Source of the DNA: Silene conica
Lineage: Eukaryota; Streptophyta; Magnoliopsida; Caryophyllales; Caryophyllaceae
Reading direction: 5' to 3'
Assembly: GCA_029255685.2 (NCBI GenBank)
Contig: CM055318.2
Coordinates: 18,853,001 to 18,917,000, forward strand
DNA length: 64,000 nucleotides
Position numbers and translations under genes: made by a program. Under the pieces are notes generated by a model, which was not told the origin of the DNA, ran no database searches, and saw nothing but the letters and a program-made list of their open reading frames with translations. Shown here piece by piece: positions 35,963 to 48,000 of this stretch; the stretch's first letter is position 1; each line of letters begins with the position of its first letter.

Positions 35963-36999
35963 TAGACTTGTCAAAACCTGACCCGACCCGAAAATCGACC
36001 GTAACCCGACCCGTAAATAACCCGTAAATGACCCGGTTTTTTCAACCCGAACCCGAAAGATACCCGAACCCGTTTTGACCCGTAAACAGCGGGTCAAAAC
36101 CCGACCCGCAGCGGGTTGACCGTTGGGTCAAGACAATATTCAATTTTAAAATATACAATGTCAAATAAGTATTGATCACTTATAAATTTTTGAGGAGAAA
36201 TATGTATATATATATATATGCGGTATGTCACGTCATCACCTCAAACAACATGCCACGTCATCACCTCAAAGTGTGTGTCACACAGTCACTTTCACCGTAG
36301 TACGTCGATTTGCATTCCACGTCAGCAGCGCCAACTCATCACCTCGAACCACATGCCACGTCATCACATCGAAGTGTGTGTCACGTCGTCACTTTTAGTG
36401 TAGTACGTCAAGTTACATTCCACGTTAGCACTATCACTTCATTATTTCGACGGATCACATGTCACGTCATTACATCGAATGTGTCACACTATCACTTACA
36501 TCTCATTCCATATAATTGTCTAGGACCACATGCCATATCATCACCTCAAAATATGTGTCATAGTCACTTTCACCGTATTACGTCGAACTGAACCGCACTT
36601 CGCGTCAACACTTCCACCTCATCACCTCAGATCACATGTCACGTCATCATTGTTATCTTATTTGAGTCTCATTATCATACTTAGCGAGTTAGTAAGGATG
36701 ATGATGATGATAACGATGGTGATGTTGGTGGTGAGGGCAAAATTGGTGACAATTAAGTTAACTAAGACGAGTAAGAGGATAAAAAACGTATAAAGGGTAG
36801 GAATTACGATATAAAATAAGCTTTAAAAAATGCGAGGAAAAAAAGTTGATTGACCCGTATTTTTACGCGAACCCGACCCGGAACCCGTATAGACTTGACC
36901 CGTATTTTACCCGACCCGAAATACACCCGACCCGTATTTTACCCGAACCCGTATCTACCCGACCCGCAACCCGCCCGTTCGACCTGTTTGACAGGTCTA
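35963..36999. mobile_element. non-autonomous hAT element with ACCCG repeats
   Basis: The element is 1037 bp. Its ends are TAGACTTGTCAAAACC and, read inward from the right, TAGACCTGTCAAACAGG. It has an exact 8-bp duplication GTTCAAAG (35955-35962 and 37000-37007). Both subterminal regions are arrays of acccgacccg; the centre is a degenerate tandem array. There is no transposase. It ends 61 bp before a tRNA gene. Confidence 0.88.
36224..36650. repeat. degenerate ~100-bp tandem repeat inside hAT element
   Basis: About four to five diverged units, each with ACCACATGCCACGTCATCAC and CTTTCACCGTAGTACGTCG or variants (near 36238, 36341, 36447, 36523, 36625). It is flanked by a short TA run at about 36205. 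Confidence 0.65.
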
Positions 37000-37060
37000 G
37001 TTCAAAGGCTTCAAATTGTAATTAAGTATTTATTGAAACAAGGACTAATATAATCAACAA

Positions 37061-37132
37061 GCCGTCTTAGCTCAGTGGTAGAGCGCGTGGCTTTTAACCA
37101 CGTGGTCGTGGGTTCGATCCCCACAGACGGCG
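37061..37132 (+). tRNA. tRNA-Lys(UUU)
   Basis: A 72-base cloverleaf. The acceptor stem is GCCGTCT/AGACGGC, and the D arm contains the A box TAGCTCAGTGGTAGAGC. The anticodon stem is CGTGG/CCACG with loop CTTTTAA (anticodon TTT at 37093-37095). The T arm contains the B box GGTTCGATCC, and the discriminator is G. No intron and no encoded CCA, as expected for a nuclear plant gene. T-runs follow within a few bases. Confidence 0.95.
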
Positions 37133-37134
37133 AG

Positions 37135-37148
37135 TTTTTAATTTTTTT
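37135..37148 (+). terminator. RNA polymerase III terminator
   Basis: TTTTT followed by AATTTTTTT directly downstream of the tRNA-Lys gene. Confidence 0.7.
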
Positions 37149-37803
37149 GGTCTGTAGTTGACTGACAATACCAACAATTGGGAGGTATAAAATTACAGTA
37201 AGAGTAGACTTGAGAAAAAGTCATACTTATTCCTTTTTTATAATTAATTTCATTATGGCTAAGAGCAAGGTACTACACGACTTCTGCGATTGTATATAAT
37301 CCTTTTTCGTAATTCTATAGTTTTATAAATGGGACAACTTAGTTAATCAGCAACCTGAGAATTATAGATTAATTCAGGATTACATTGAACTCAGAAAGAA
37401 TTAAAAAATGACATATATTTATTATTATTTTTTTTTTTTTTGAAAGGAACATATATTTATTATTTAAATGACTGTAAAGGGGAATGGAGGTGGACATGAG
37501 CAAGAATAGTCATGCACTTCACGTCCATCACCTCTAAAAACATAAATGAACCAAGACTGGTGAGTTCATGTGATGAATTCTTTATCCTGTGTGATGTTCT
37601 TCCCATGCCCAATTTCAACATTTACACTTTTTTCTACTTTCAATTCGCTAACCTCTCTTCACCGCCAACTTCACTTTCTTCCGTCAATTTGTTCTTCCCA
37701 CTTGTGACTTCGTCAACAAAACTTCCATTCTTTATAACTTGGCAAACCTTGAACGAAAAGGGTCACCAGCACAGCAGCCCTTCGCTTATTTGCCTCACAT
37801 TTC
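37149..37803. other. spacer and putative promoter of the DUF547 gene
   Basis: No recognisable protein. A T-run lies near 37428-37441. The region 37500-37800 is C/T-rich and may be 5' leader of the gene that follows; a chance ORF here has no family resemblance. Confidence 0.4.
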
Positions 37804-40800
37804 ATGATGAAATTTGAAGATTTTCTAATGCAGTCAACCAAACAGCAGAGCCGAAGAATTGCGCTCGAGGAAGAGGTAACATCTTAGCCCACATAGCTTA
37901 CAACCTGCAATTCAGCTTACATGTCAGTAAAGTCTTTGAATGGTATCCAAAGCACAAATCCAAAACCTGACTCGATTATTGAGTGGTTTTCACGGATTGT
38001 CTTTGCATTGGGTTGCTTACAGCTAGATTTTGGATACTTCAATTATCTGACTTCATCTTCGACAGGTTGAAGAGCTGCAAGGGAGGCTAGATGGGGAGCT
38101 GAAGTTAAACAGTGTACTAAGATATGCATTAAAAGGGCCTCTCCTTTCTTGCCCTTCCTTTTCAGCTCTTCTTCCCATGAAGGTAATCACTTCATCTACT
38201 AGTACTAAGCACTTAAAGATAATTCACAACCATCTTTTGAAATATATAATAGCCCAAGTAACTTCCCCGTTAATTTTTTGATTGAAAGATCAGCTCAACT
38301 AAGCCAATTCGCTCGTGCAAGCTCTCTTCATACCCACTGCCAATTTGGCATTTCCGTCCTACTGATACTGTTTCCCTTGCTCAGGAATTGGCGACATTTT
38401 CGCAACACTAGCTAGAACCACTTGCTGAAAAAAAAACTACACCATCTACCATATATTTAGTGCTGCAAAGTTGATGTTAGGGTTACCTGAACTTGGTGTA
38501 GGTACGGATGCTTCTGACAGAACTAGAAATTGTAGAGAAGGAAATTGGTTGCCTTGAAACTAGGCTTGGAAAGTTGACAATAAGCTTATACAGAGAGAAG
38601 AAGCTCAACTTAGAGGCAGAGGTAAGGCAGCCTAGACTAAGTCATCATCACAGACGAAAAACTCTAGAGGAAGGCAGGCTATCACTAAATTCTATCTCCG
38701 ACATGCCAACCTGCTCTTCTGCAAGGTTTAAAGGTCAGCAAGAACCACGCCCTAGCATATCTCTAGTCATTTTTATCGGATGTAAAATGCCATTCTATAC
38801 TTCTCCTTCCAGTCATTTGGATTTCCTCCGTTGTCCTTATTAAGACAACTCAATACAATACATTTCCTTTCGGGTCAAAGGTAATACAAAATATCCCATG
38901 TGAAAGCGGCTGCACTCTTTCCTAACAAACTTTCCATCTCCTAACAAAAACTTTGGTCAAATAGTAAATTTAGTGAATCCAGGTAAATTAAGGGAGTAAC
39001 AATTGACTATGAAAAAGGACACATGAAAGAGATAGCAGATTAGCAGGGCGTCCTCAATTTACGTTCTCATTTGCACCTTGGTTTTGAAACCAGAAAAAAC
39101 TGAGAATGGATCACTGAGAACTATTGGAACAAAGCAGAATGTCTTACCTCCTGAAGCCGAAAGGGAGGAGCCAAACAAAATATCTGAAGAGCTGCTCCAG
39201 TGTTTGATAAAGATTTTTCTGAAGATGAAGCAAATGCCATCAGAAGGCGATAGAACAACTTCTGATTCCAAGCATACTCCAAACTGTATAAACTCCAGAG
39301 GAATTTCATCGAAAACAACATTTAGCTGCAAAGCAAGATCACATTCCACCATAGGTAACCCAAGTTTAGACTCATATGAGTTACCAGATTCTGCTAGCAA
39401 AGCGATGACTGTTAGGGCATACAAGAACCTTCTCCAGATCACTCGAAGTTCGCTGACAACATCGAAGATTTCAGATTCTTACCCGGCCACCAGAAAACTG
39501 AGGTATCTTCCAATCCCTTAATTTACTGAATAATTACAATAATGAGATGATAATATTGGGATTTTTACCAGGGTTTTGCTACAAAAACTATGCTATGTGG
39601 ATTTGACATTCCTAAGCCACAAGCAAAAGTTAGCTTTCTGGATTAACATCTATAATGCCTGTGTAATGCATGTACTGTAAGATATCTTCTCCCATAACAA
39701 GTCAATATAATGAGCAAAACTAAGGCACTGAAACTTTTTTTTTTTCCTTATTCGCTGAAATACAGGCTTACTTACAGCATGGTCTACCATCCACACAGGA
39801 AAGGATGTTGACACTCTTGAACAAGGTGGGTTGCCCACTAGTCCGTCCATCTTTTTACTAAGCCTAACAGACTAAAAGTTACGTACATGTATGGCGAACA
39901 CTATAGTATGAGCACAACTCAAGAATGATAACAGAAAGCAATGACTAAATGTACATTTTTGAATCAGGCTGCGCTAAATGTTGGGGGCATAGTGCTGAAT
40001 GCTCTGGCTATTGAGCACTACCTTATCCGTCATCCTGTTGACTCAAAACATGTAAGTGGTCAGTCGTCAAGCTTCTGATACAAATACTTTGACCAAAAGT
40101 AAACCCTTAGAAATAATTAATTTAAAGTTGATGAACATACCTTCTGACCTTTCTCCTAAATATAGACAAAGAATCAAATCTCACCCAAAAATAGATGAAT
40201 AATAGATGGCAATAACTCTGAGGAATCGTTCATTATAGAACTCATAGCATGCATATATGTGAAAACAACAACCATCTTCGAAATCAGATATCTTACATCA
40301 CTAACAAAGTTTCCAGCAAACAAAGAAGAGTTTCTGGCCAAGGAGTTACAAACAATTACCTGACATCCAATTTAATGCTTCAGGATCCGACAGATGAGAA
40401 GGAAATGCTATTGCGGCGTGTCTATGGACTACAGTATCCAGAACCTAACATAACCTTTGCATTATGTCGCGGCAACTGGTCTTCTCCAGCGGTGAGCTAA
40501 ATCATACACTTGTCTAATAATTCACCTGACTTTATCACTAAACATGATTCAAGCAAGTAACAAGTAACTGTAATTCCCATTTCCAGCTATCGGTGTACAC
40601 TCCAGATGAAGTGGTTAACCAATTGAGTCAAGCAAAAGTTGAATACTTGGAAGCCTTTGTGAAAGTGACGAGTAAGAAGAAGATCATGGTACCCAAACTC
40701 CTTCAGTGGCACATGCAAGATTTTGCAGATGACATGGAATCACTAATAGAATGGATTTACAGTCAACTGCCACCAAAAGGGTTACTAAAGAAAGAAATAT

Positions 40801-40895
40801 TGAATTGCCTTGAAGAGGAAACAAAACATTCAACAGGAAAAATGATTGAAATCATACCATATGAATATGAGTTTCGGTACTTGCTACCACACTAG
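37804..40895 (+). CDS. DUF547 protein with MIP1-type leucine zipper
   Basis: Nine GT-AG exons give 496 residues: 37804-37875, 38066-38182, 38502-38733, 39094-39502, 39572-39671, 39766-39825, 39968-40051, 40384-40491, 40587-40895. The phase is consistent throughout. The N-terminus (MMKFEDFLMQSTKQQ) leads into two heptad segments (about residues 15-45 and 66-105, the MIP1 leucine-zipper region). A polar, Ser-rich linker follows. DUF547 spans about residues 280-430, with KLAFWINIYNACVMHAYLQ, GGIVLNALAIEHYLI and FALCRGNWSSPA. The C-terminus is about 70 residues, ending YEFRYLLPH. The family is plant-wide and of poorly known function; the zipper is related to a factor that binds a floral MADS protein. 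An additional upstream exon cannot be excluded. The gene converges with AP3B. Confidence 0.88.
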
Positions 40896-42014
40896 ACGAA
40901 AAAGGAACTAAAAGAAGTAATTGACAGAACGGTCAGCACGTAACAGGCACGCAAAAGATTCAACTGCAAAGGAGCAATAATGACATTTATACTGATTTCA
41001 CGTTGTTGGGTATTTATAGATCACGAGGGAGCCAATCTATCTGAAACTACATAAAAGACCTGACTATGGCTATCTTATATTAGACCATTACAGAAGCTGT
41101 TGTACATGCAAAGTACAGCTAACCAACATCATAATTGACATTTGTTCCCCCTCTTTTCTTGGGAATGACTTTCTGTAAGATGATAATTCATGGACTCTAT
41201 TGTTCCTCTAATAAAATTGCCATGCACAATGCATTATACAGTTTGTTCTGCTATTTCCATAGTTTACTACTACCAAGCATAAGAAAAGAGAAAACCAAGC
41301 AGCTCACAACTTTACAAGTCATGCCAATGACAGCAACATAGCCTAAAATCGAAAATAATTTGTAGTTAAAATAATTAGCAGAGTACCAATGAGTAAAATT
41401 ACGAAATTTACTATCTGCAAGGACTGTGCTACATATATAGGAAGTAACTACAATACTAAAATAGCAGGTTAGATTTAATGTACCCCTGCAGTTAACTTCT
41501 TAAGCACCCATATAGACGGCTAAACTGCTAGAGCTACAAACAATAGAAACGTTTCATCAACTTGCCATGAAGTCATGACTTCATGTGCATAAAATGCGAG
41601 ACACCCAGTTGAAAAGAAGGTTTAAGGTTGGAAACAATAGGTAGCCTAGACTTTGCTCTGGCAAGAAACTCCAACAAGTGCTGCCTTTTCCACCTTGATA
41701 GAAAAACAGCTAGCAGAAGCCGGTAAAATAAGACCAGGCCTGAGGTTACTGACATCTAGAGCGATCAATGTGCACACAAGTTCTTGCAATGATAATAAAT
41801 CATAAAAGTACAAAAAGCCCTAAAGCTGGAGAAGCAAAAACTTAATGTGATGGTACTAATGAAGAGTTTAAAATATTTCAACTCATGTAAATGTATGTGA
41901 AAGGCTCGATTACAAAAAGAGTAGGACAGAAAAGAAGCAAATCGGGGAAAAATAGATCAGAAAAGCATTCTTGTCTTCTCAACAAATCAAACTCTATGTG
42001 AAGCATCAGATGGT
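40896..42014. other. intergenic region between two convergent genes
   Basis: Holds the 3' flanks of the DUF547 gene (+) and of AP3B (-). No other gene, RNA or element ends seen. Confidence 0.5.
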
Positions 42015-45000
42015 CTATTCAACTAGAAAATTTACAATCCTGTTCAACAAGTTCAGGCCAAATACAGTCTCTTCACAGTTGACTTTCACACACACGCTCA
42101 GTGGTTCTGAGCAATTACCTTCAACGGTAATGCTAATCAAGCAAGGGGCAGAAGTGCTCAGTATCTCAGAACTGAATCGTAAACACAGACCTGATGCATC
42201 GTCAAGCTTCGACGACAGTGGAAAATCTGCAGATACAAGAAAAAGTTTTGCATTGCTAAGCATCTTTAGGACTATGCTCGCACAGATTAGAAGAATTGAA
42301 TCTTTTGTCTTGGTATTGTCACTTGCATCCTTATTTAGCTCCGCAATGTGGTCAGCATAGGTGCACCTGGCATTAAAGGCAAGATAAATTAACACTGAAC
42401 TGAACTAATAACTTGGCCATCACTGCTAAGAAAAATGCTTGTCAAGTGCGTTGCGATACAACACATACAATAGAGGTTATAAAGCAGTAGTACAACAGGA
42501 ACATAATGAATCGTATAACCAATGTCTGCCCATTCAAATTCACATTTGACTAAAAAGGCACAAAACATGTTGCAGATAAAAGTTATTTTAACAGATTCCC
42601 AGACATCACTGGGATTACTGCGAGTTACAAAGTTAAAAAACTGCAAACCGCTTACGAAGGACTTCACTTACATGCAAAGGAGTGAAAAGTGGACCCATAC
42701 AATATACAGAGTAGCTGACCACTAAAGTAGACACAAATAATGCCTGTAACAACTAGCAATTCTTCAGTTTTCCAAAGGTAATTAAACTACTTCCACAAAA
42801 CAAAACTAGCAATTCTTCAGTTTTCAAAAGATATAAAGACTACTTCCACAAAACAGACTTTTGAGGATCTTTCAAATTTCAATGTTGGCACTTGTTTTTA
42901 CACTTGTTTTTACACCTGGAAACAGCTATAGTACATTTTACACTTGTTTTCTTTGGGTAGAATTTACAGTTGTAAGGGGACAAGCGGAGCAAAACAAGTT
43001 AGGCACTCAGTCAAAACAGCCAACTAGATAAATAAACTATGAAGAAAGAAACAGTCCTATCAAGTGCAATACCTCCTCACATATTCAAACATCCCTGGAA
43101 GTTGAGATTCCTTATTCCTGAAAGCTAAGACGTCCATCTCAAGGGGCTTAATGAAATATCCAATGTCGGGCCGCAACTTGACAGAATACTTCTTGCCATT
43201 GCACCATAATGACAATTTCAAGGGCAGTAGATGATGATGAAATCGGACATGAAGGATTCTTCTCTCCATGTAGCCAGGTCCAAGAGTATCAATTTCTTCC
43301 ATCGGAACCAGTGTTGGAACATCATCCTCAGACGGAGTTGACCTAATACATCAGTTACCCCGTAAATCTCTTGGGAAAAAGCCAAGTAGTTAGAAGGACG
43401 CTTAGAGGAATCAAACATGGATAGCCATACATACGTAGCCAAGTAGTTAGAAGGACACTTAGAGGAATCAAACATGGATAGTCATACATAAGTACATACA
43501 AATACACCCCCTTATTCTTTGGAATCACCCCATTTGATCTCGGCAAAAAAATTTAAGAAAGCAAGAAGGGCAGATTGTCGGGGTGAAAGAGAAACGATGG
43601 CGGCTAACGAGTATATATCAAATTGTCAATACATGTTTCAAATTATAATGGTGAAACAGACATTTCAGGTTACAACTTGGTCAAATTTAATAAGTATTCC
43701 ACTGAAATGACCATAGTGGGAAAAAGGGAAAACACCAGATGACCCGAGAGAATTTCAGGGACTATTGCTCAGTCAACACTCTTCGAATCTGTACCATCAG
43801 AATGGAAACATTTTACCATAATGCTTTTAAATAGAAAAGACTCAAAGAACATGCTCCAGACTAGAGTTCCTAAAGGTCAGTAGTGAGGCAAGGGTATGAG
43901 TGCACTCTCTTCTTTATGGAAAAAGCTGATGACCAAATCAGATCCATCTAAAATGTTTGCAAACAGATGGAAGTGAAGATTAAAAAGCCATTGATGCACT
44001 CCATGTTTCCATGTAGAGCTCTAACCTCCTTCCGCCTCTGACCCGATTTTGAAATCTTGATATTGCTTCACCAATACATCCACAGTTAACTGTGTCTTAC
44101 TGTAAAACTACACTTTCAGTTCTTACCACAGGTTCTTTGGTATCATACCTACCCACAGGACGACCTTGCGGGATTACCACTTCTATGATTTAAGGTCTCT
44201 CAGTTGCTAATCATAGCTCATACTTCCAAAAGCTGTAATAAAAAATGCCTTATGATACCATCAACAAAAGAAATGACATGAATCGTGATAATCATACCTC
44301 TCTGTCGTCACCGATGCTTGGTCAGACAAATTTGCACCTCTACTGGATCCCTCGTCCACCAAAGATACTTTTGATAAAGGTTGATTAGAGGAATTATGGA
44401 AAGAAACCTCCACACAAATTAGGAGTGGTGAGATGTTTGATATCTGAGAAGAAAATGTATATTCCACCTTCAGGCCCTGGCTACTAGCAGTATCAAGAAG
44501 AACATACGTTTTGGGCTTAGCTTGGCTACCAAGATCGCCAATAGAGATTCTAGCAGATCTCTGAACGTTATCGCCTGTAGATGATTTGAGGTCTCCGTCT
44601 AAGCCAATGGGCTGCTCAACCAACCATGACTCCAGAGCACTCTTAGACATCACATCCTCCATTCCACCAGATCCATAATGGATATTACTATTATCAGCAT
44701 CACCATCCTGCCTTTCTAATGCATTTTCAGCATCTCCAATCTGGATCAATGGACCACTATCATCAGCATCACTTACAGATTCAATCTGTTTGCTGTTATA
44801 GCTAGCATTTGAGTCATGATCAGAACTATAATCAGAATCACCTTCCTCGGAACCCGATAATGTCTCAGAATCATCAGTTCTCTCAGAGCCATTTGAAATT
44901 TCAGTTCCTAGGAACGAGTCTTGACCCCCATCAGCTAAAGGCAAACTGCAAGGTTTTGGAAGAGGTTCATAACCTGGTGCGGCATGTAGAACTACTTGTG

Positions 45001-48000
45001 AAAGAGATCCAGGAAGATAGAATCTTGAACTTAAGGGAGGGGAAGATGGTGAGCCCTTTGAGGGGACAAATATTTTTTGTGCAATAAGCTTGGTTGCTTC
45101 CTCCTTGACGGAATCAGAGATTAGCCCATGAATATCAGTATCCAGAAGGCCTGGCAATATCTTTGATAAAGCTCGGGCTCGATCACGTACATCATAGTTC
45201 ATGTCACATTTTGCTAGCTCAAAAATGAAACTAACAATTCTTTTTACTGTCGTTCGATCATCTCCTTTAGCAGAAAAGGATATCTGGATTAAAATCAAGT
45301 GAGGTTTCAGGCATGAAAAGATAATACTTATGTAAACACCAGGAAAATTGGACATGCGTTCCCCAGGTGTTCGGTGGAACCCAGCAAAAGTGAGCATACG
45401 ATAATACTACATTTCACAAGAACTGCATTCTGATATCAGAAATGCTTGAGCAAGAGGAAATGAAAAGAACAGAAGGCATGAACATATTAAAAACCCAACA
45501 TCACCACATAGGTTAGACAGAAATACTTGAGAGACCAGAAGATATTAAACTGGGTATAAGTGTACAAGTGTATAACAATCCAGAGTTCAAGTGCTGGAGC
45601 ACATTTCAATTCAGCCTTATCCTTCAGGTTCAAAATCCCTTCTATTCAGAAACTCCCACTAGTTCCCGAGACAGCCCAAGAAATGCAACCATATATAAAA
45701 GGCTTTCTATTAACAGTAAAAAAAATTCAAAAGAAAGAAAAGATAGCAGTAGCATACAATAGTGTGTACAAGGGACAGTTGATTTTGACTAACCTTGACA
45801 GAGGTATTAAGAATCTGGAGCTTTGTTTCAGGTGACTCTGAAGTGAAGCAATAAGCAAGATACTTCAGTAACACGGTTAGCATCAATGGAATTCTTTCTC
45901 CTATAGAATTGTACTCTCCAACCATCCATATAATTATTGCTCGTGCTGCAGGTACCTTGACTGCATCTAAACTTCGAGCGAGCTGAATAATTACCTTCAA
46001 ATTTGAGTGATCAAGAACATCAAAACAACACAAGTCAGAATGTCAGTCAACTGACTCCATAAAAATAAATGCTCTTAGAATCAAGAGCTTGAGATTTTAG
46101 AACAATTATCAGCAGCACATTACCCAAACCTTTCTATTTTTATTTCAGGAGTCATATGGTAAGAGCTAGTTTAAACAACCTCTCGGCCAGTATAACACAT
46201 ACAATGATAAAAGATGCCCATTTGCTAGTTCAAGTCACAATAAATCTTCTATTTTTTATTTACTCCCTCTATCCCGATCATTTCTTTACGTTTTCTTATT
46301 TGGGTTTTTTCGATCATTTCTTTACTTTTGCATTTTAAGTTCGCAAAAGTTGCTTTTTTTTCTCAAGTACATGTTACTTTTTCACTTTTTGTATTTTTCT
46401 TAAAGCATTTCTCTAAATTCCTTGGTCGTTGTGCCAAAAGCAAACATACACAATTGACTTGGACGGAGGGAGTCTCACTCTAGTACAGAGAAATGAATTA
46501 CAGCTGTACAGCATATGTAACAAGGTACATGATTAGCCCACCTTGTCATGACTTAATGGATCTTGATTTATGATGGCTTTAATGGACATCACTGCCTGGA
46601 TCAGAACTCCAGCTTCTTCATCCACAACATTTGTTTCACCAGTTACAGATTCTGCAGTTGGTGTTTTCATAATAAGTAATTTAATGTAATACCAGATAGA
46701 TACAAAAGAAAGGAGCCACTAAAGCTTCCAAGTAGATGGAGGAGGTCGTGACAGACCCATTTTCACAAGTGACAAAAGACTTTCCAAGCATAGGTCAGCA
46801 AATTTAGCAAGACGCTGCGCACATAACCCAATTGCAGCAACAGTATCAGCCGCAAATCTTCTGTCTGGATCTTTTATATAATCCTGCCAACGGGAAACTA
46901 GTACTTAGAATATGTTTACACCACAGTGACAAAGCAAAATTACTAACGGCAAATGAGAAAATACAATGAAGCGTCCCCGTAAGTATTGAAGGTAAGGAAA
47001 AGATGAGATACCTCAAATTCCTGGAAAATGCAAGGAATTGACAATTCTGTTGCAATCAAAGAGAGAACTTCAAGCTTCAAAGCTTTTATTGGGTAAGTCT
47101 CGGAAGTTGATATAAGAAAATCTTCGTAGTAGTCAGAAAAGAGAGAAGGCATGACTTTAGCAAAAATTTGAATATTGCAAAGAACCTGAATAAGCAAAGG
47201 ACAAAATCAGTGACAACGTCTAGAAGAATAATCTACTAATCAGTATCTACTAATCAGTATCAAAGACAGCATATTGTCAATTAATATCATTGTGTTTACA
47301 CCCAACTCCTTCCTAATATGCAGGGGATCGGATCCTAATCCCGACTACCCCAATTAAAAACTGTAAGATGGGAGCGGGATAAACCCACAGGCCACAGGTT
47401 CTTTTCTCTTTTTTTTTTTGTCCTTTTAGGGGTTCGGAGGCAAGTCCTGGCTCAGAGACTGTGTTACTCCGACTCTCCGACACGGTGTCATGTCTGACAC
47501 GTGTCGGAGTGCCGGACACGGCTATTTTGGGTGAATTTTCCTATTTTGTGGTCTAAATTGAAGTGTCGAAGTGTCGAAGTGTCGTGTTGGACACCGACAC
47601 GTGCCTGACACACGACACGGCAGTTAAGTGAAGTGTCGGAGTAACAGTGGTCAGAGATGGGTGGGCTGAGGTTTCCATTCTTACCCGTTGTACCAAGAAT
47701 AAAACAAAACAAAAAAAATGCTAAATAAAAAGTACAAAAGTAATATTAAACTTCAAAACATAGAAAAGGCTGAAATGTGAATATGAACCATTGATAATTG
47801 AGCTGTAGAATAGGAAATAATTTGTTGAGTGAAATTTAAGGTTATGTTTGGATAGGTGGATTTAGAGAGAACAGAAAGGGAGAGAGTTAATTTCCTTTGT
47901 TTGGTTAGCAAAACTGATGTGGAGGGAATTGAAGGGGAGGGAATTAGATACTTCTATCTCCTTCCTAGAGAGAAAATTAAAATCGTTCCAACAAAAGGGA

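Noticed and set aside
35966-36130. ACCCG arrays taken as telomere-like repeats
   Set aside because: Unit and sequence differ from plant TTTAGGG, and the arrays are symmetric inside a hAT element with an 8-bp duplication.
36210-36640. ORFs rich in His/Thr/Ser in the tandem array
   Set aside because: They are by-products of the degenerate ~100-bp repeats within a hAT element; no conserved protein.
37512-37817. 101-residue ORF before the DUF547 gene
   Set aside because: Chance ORF in C/T-rich leader, out of frame with the DUF547 exon, no domain.
46700-46757. AP3B exon 6 reading on to an early stop (premature end of AP3B)
   Set aside because: A GT donor at 46756 in phase 1 joins exon 7 and restores the conserved adaptin sequence (EEAGVLIQAVMS).
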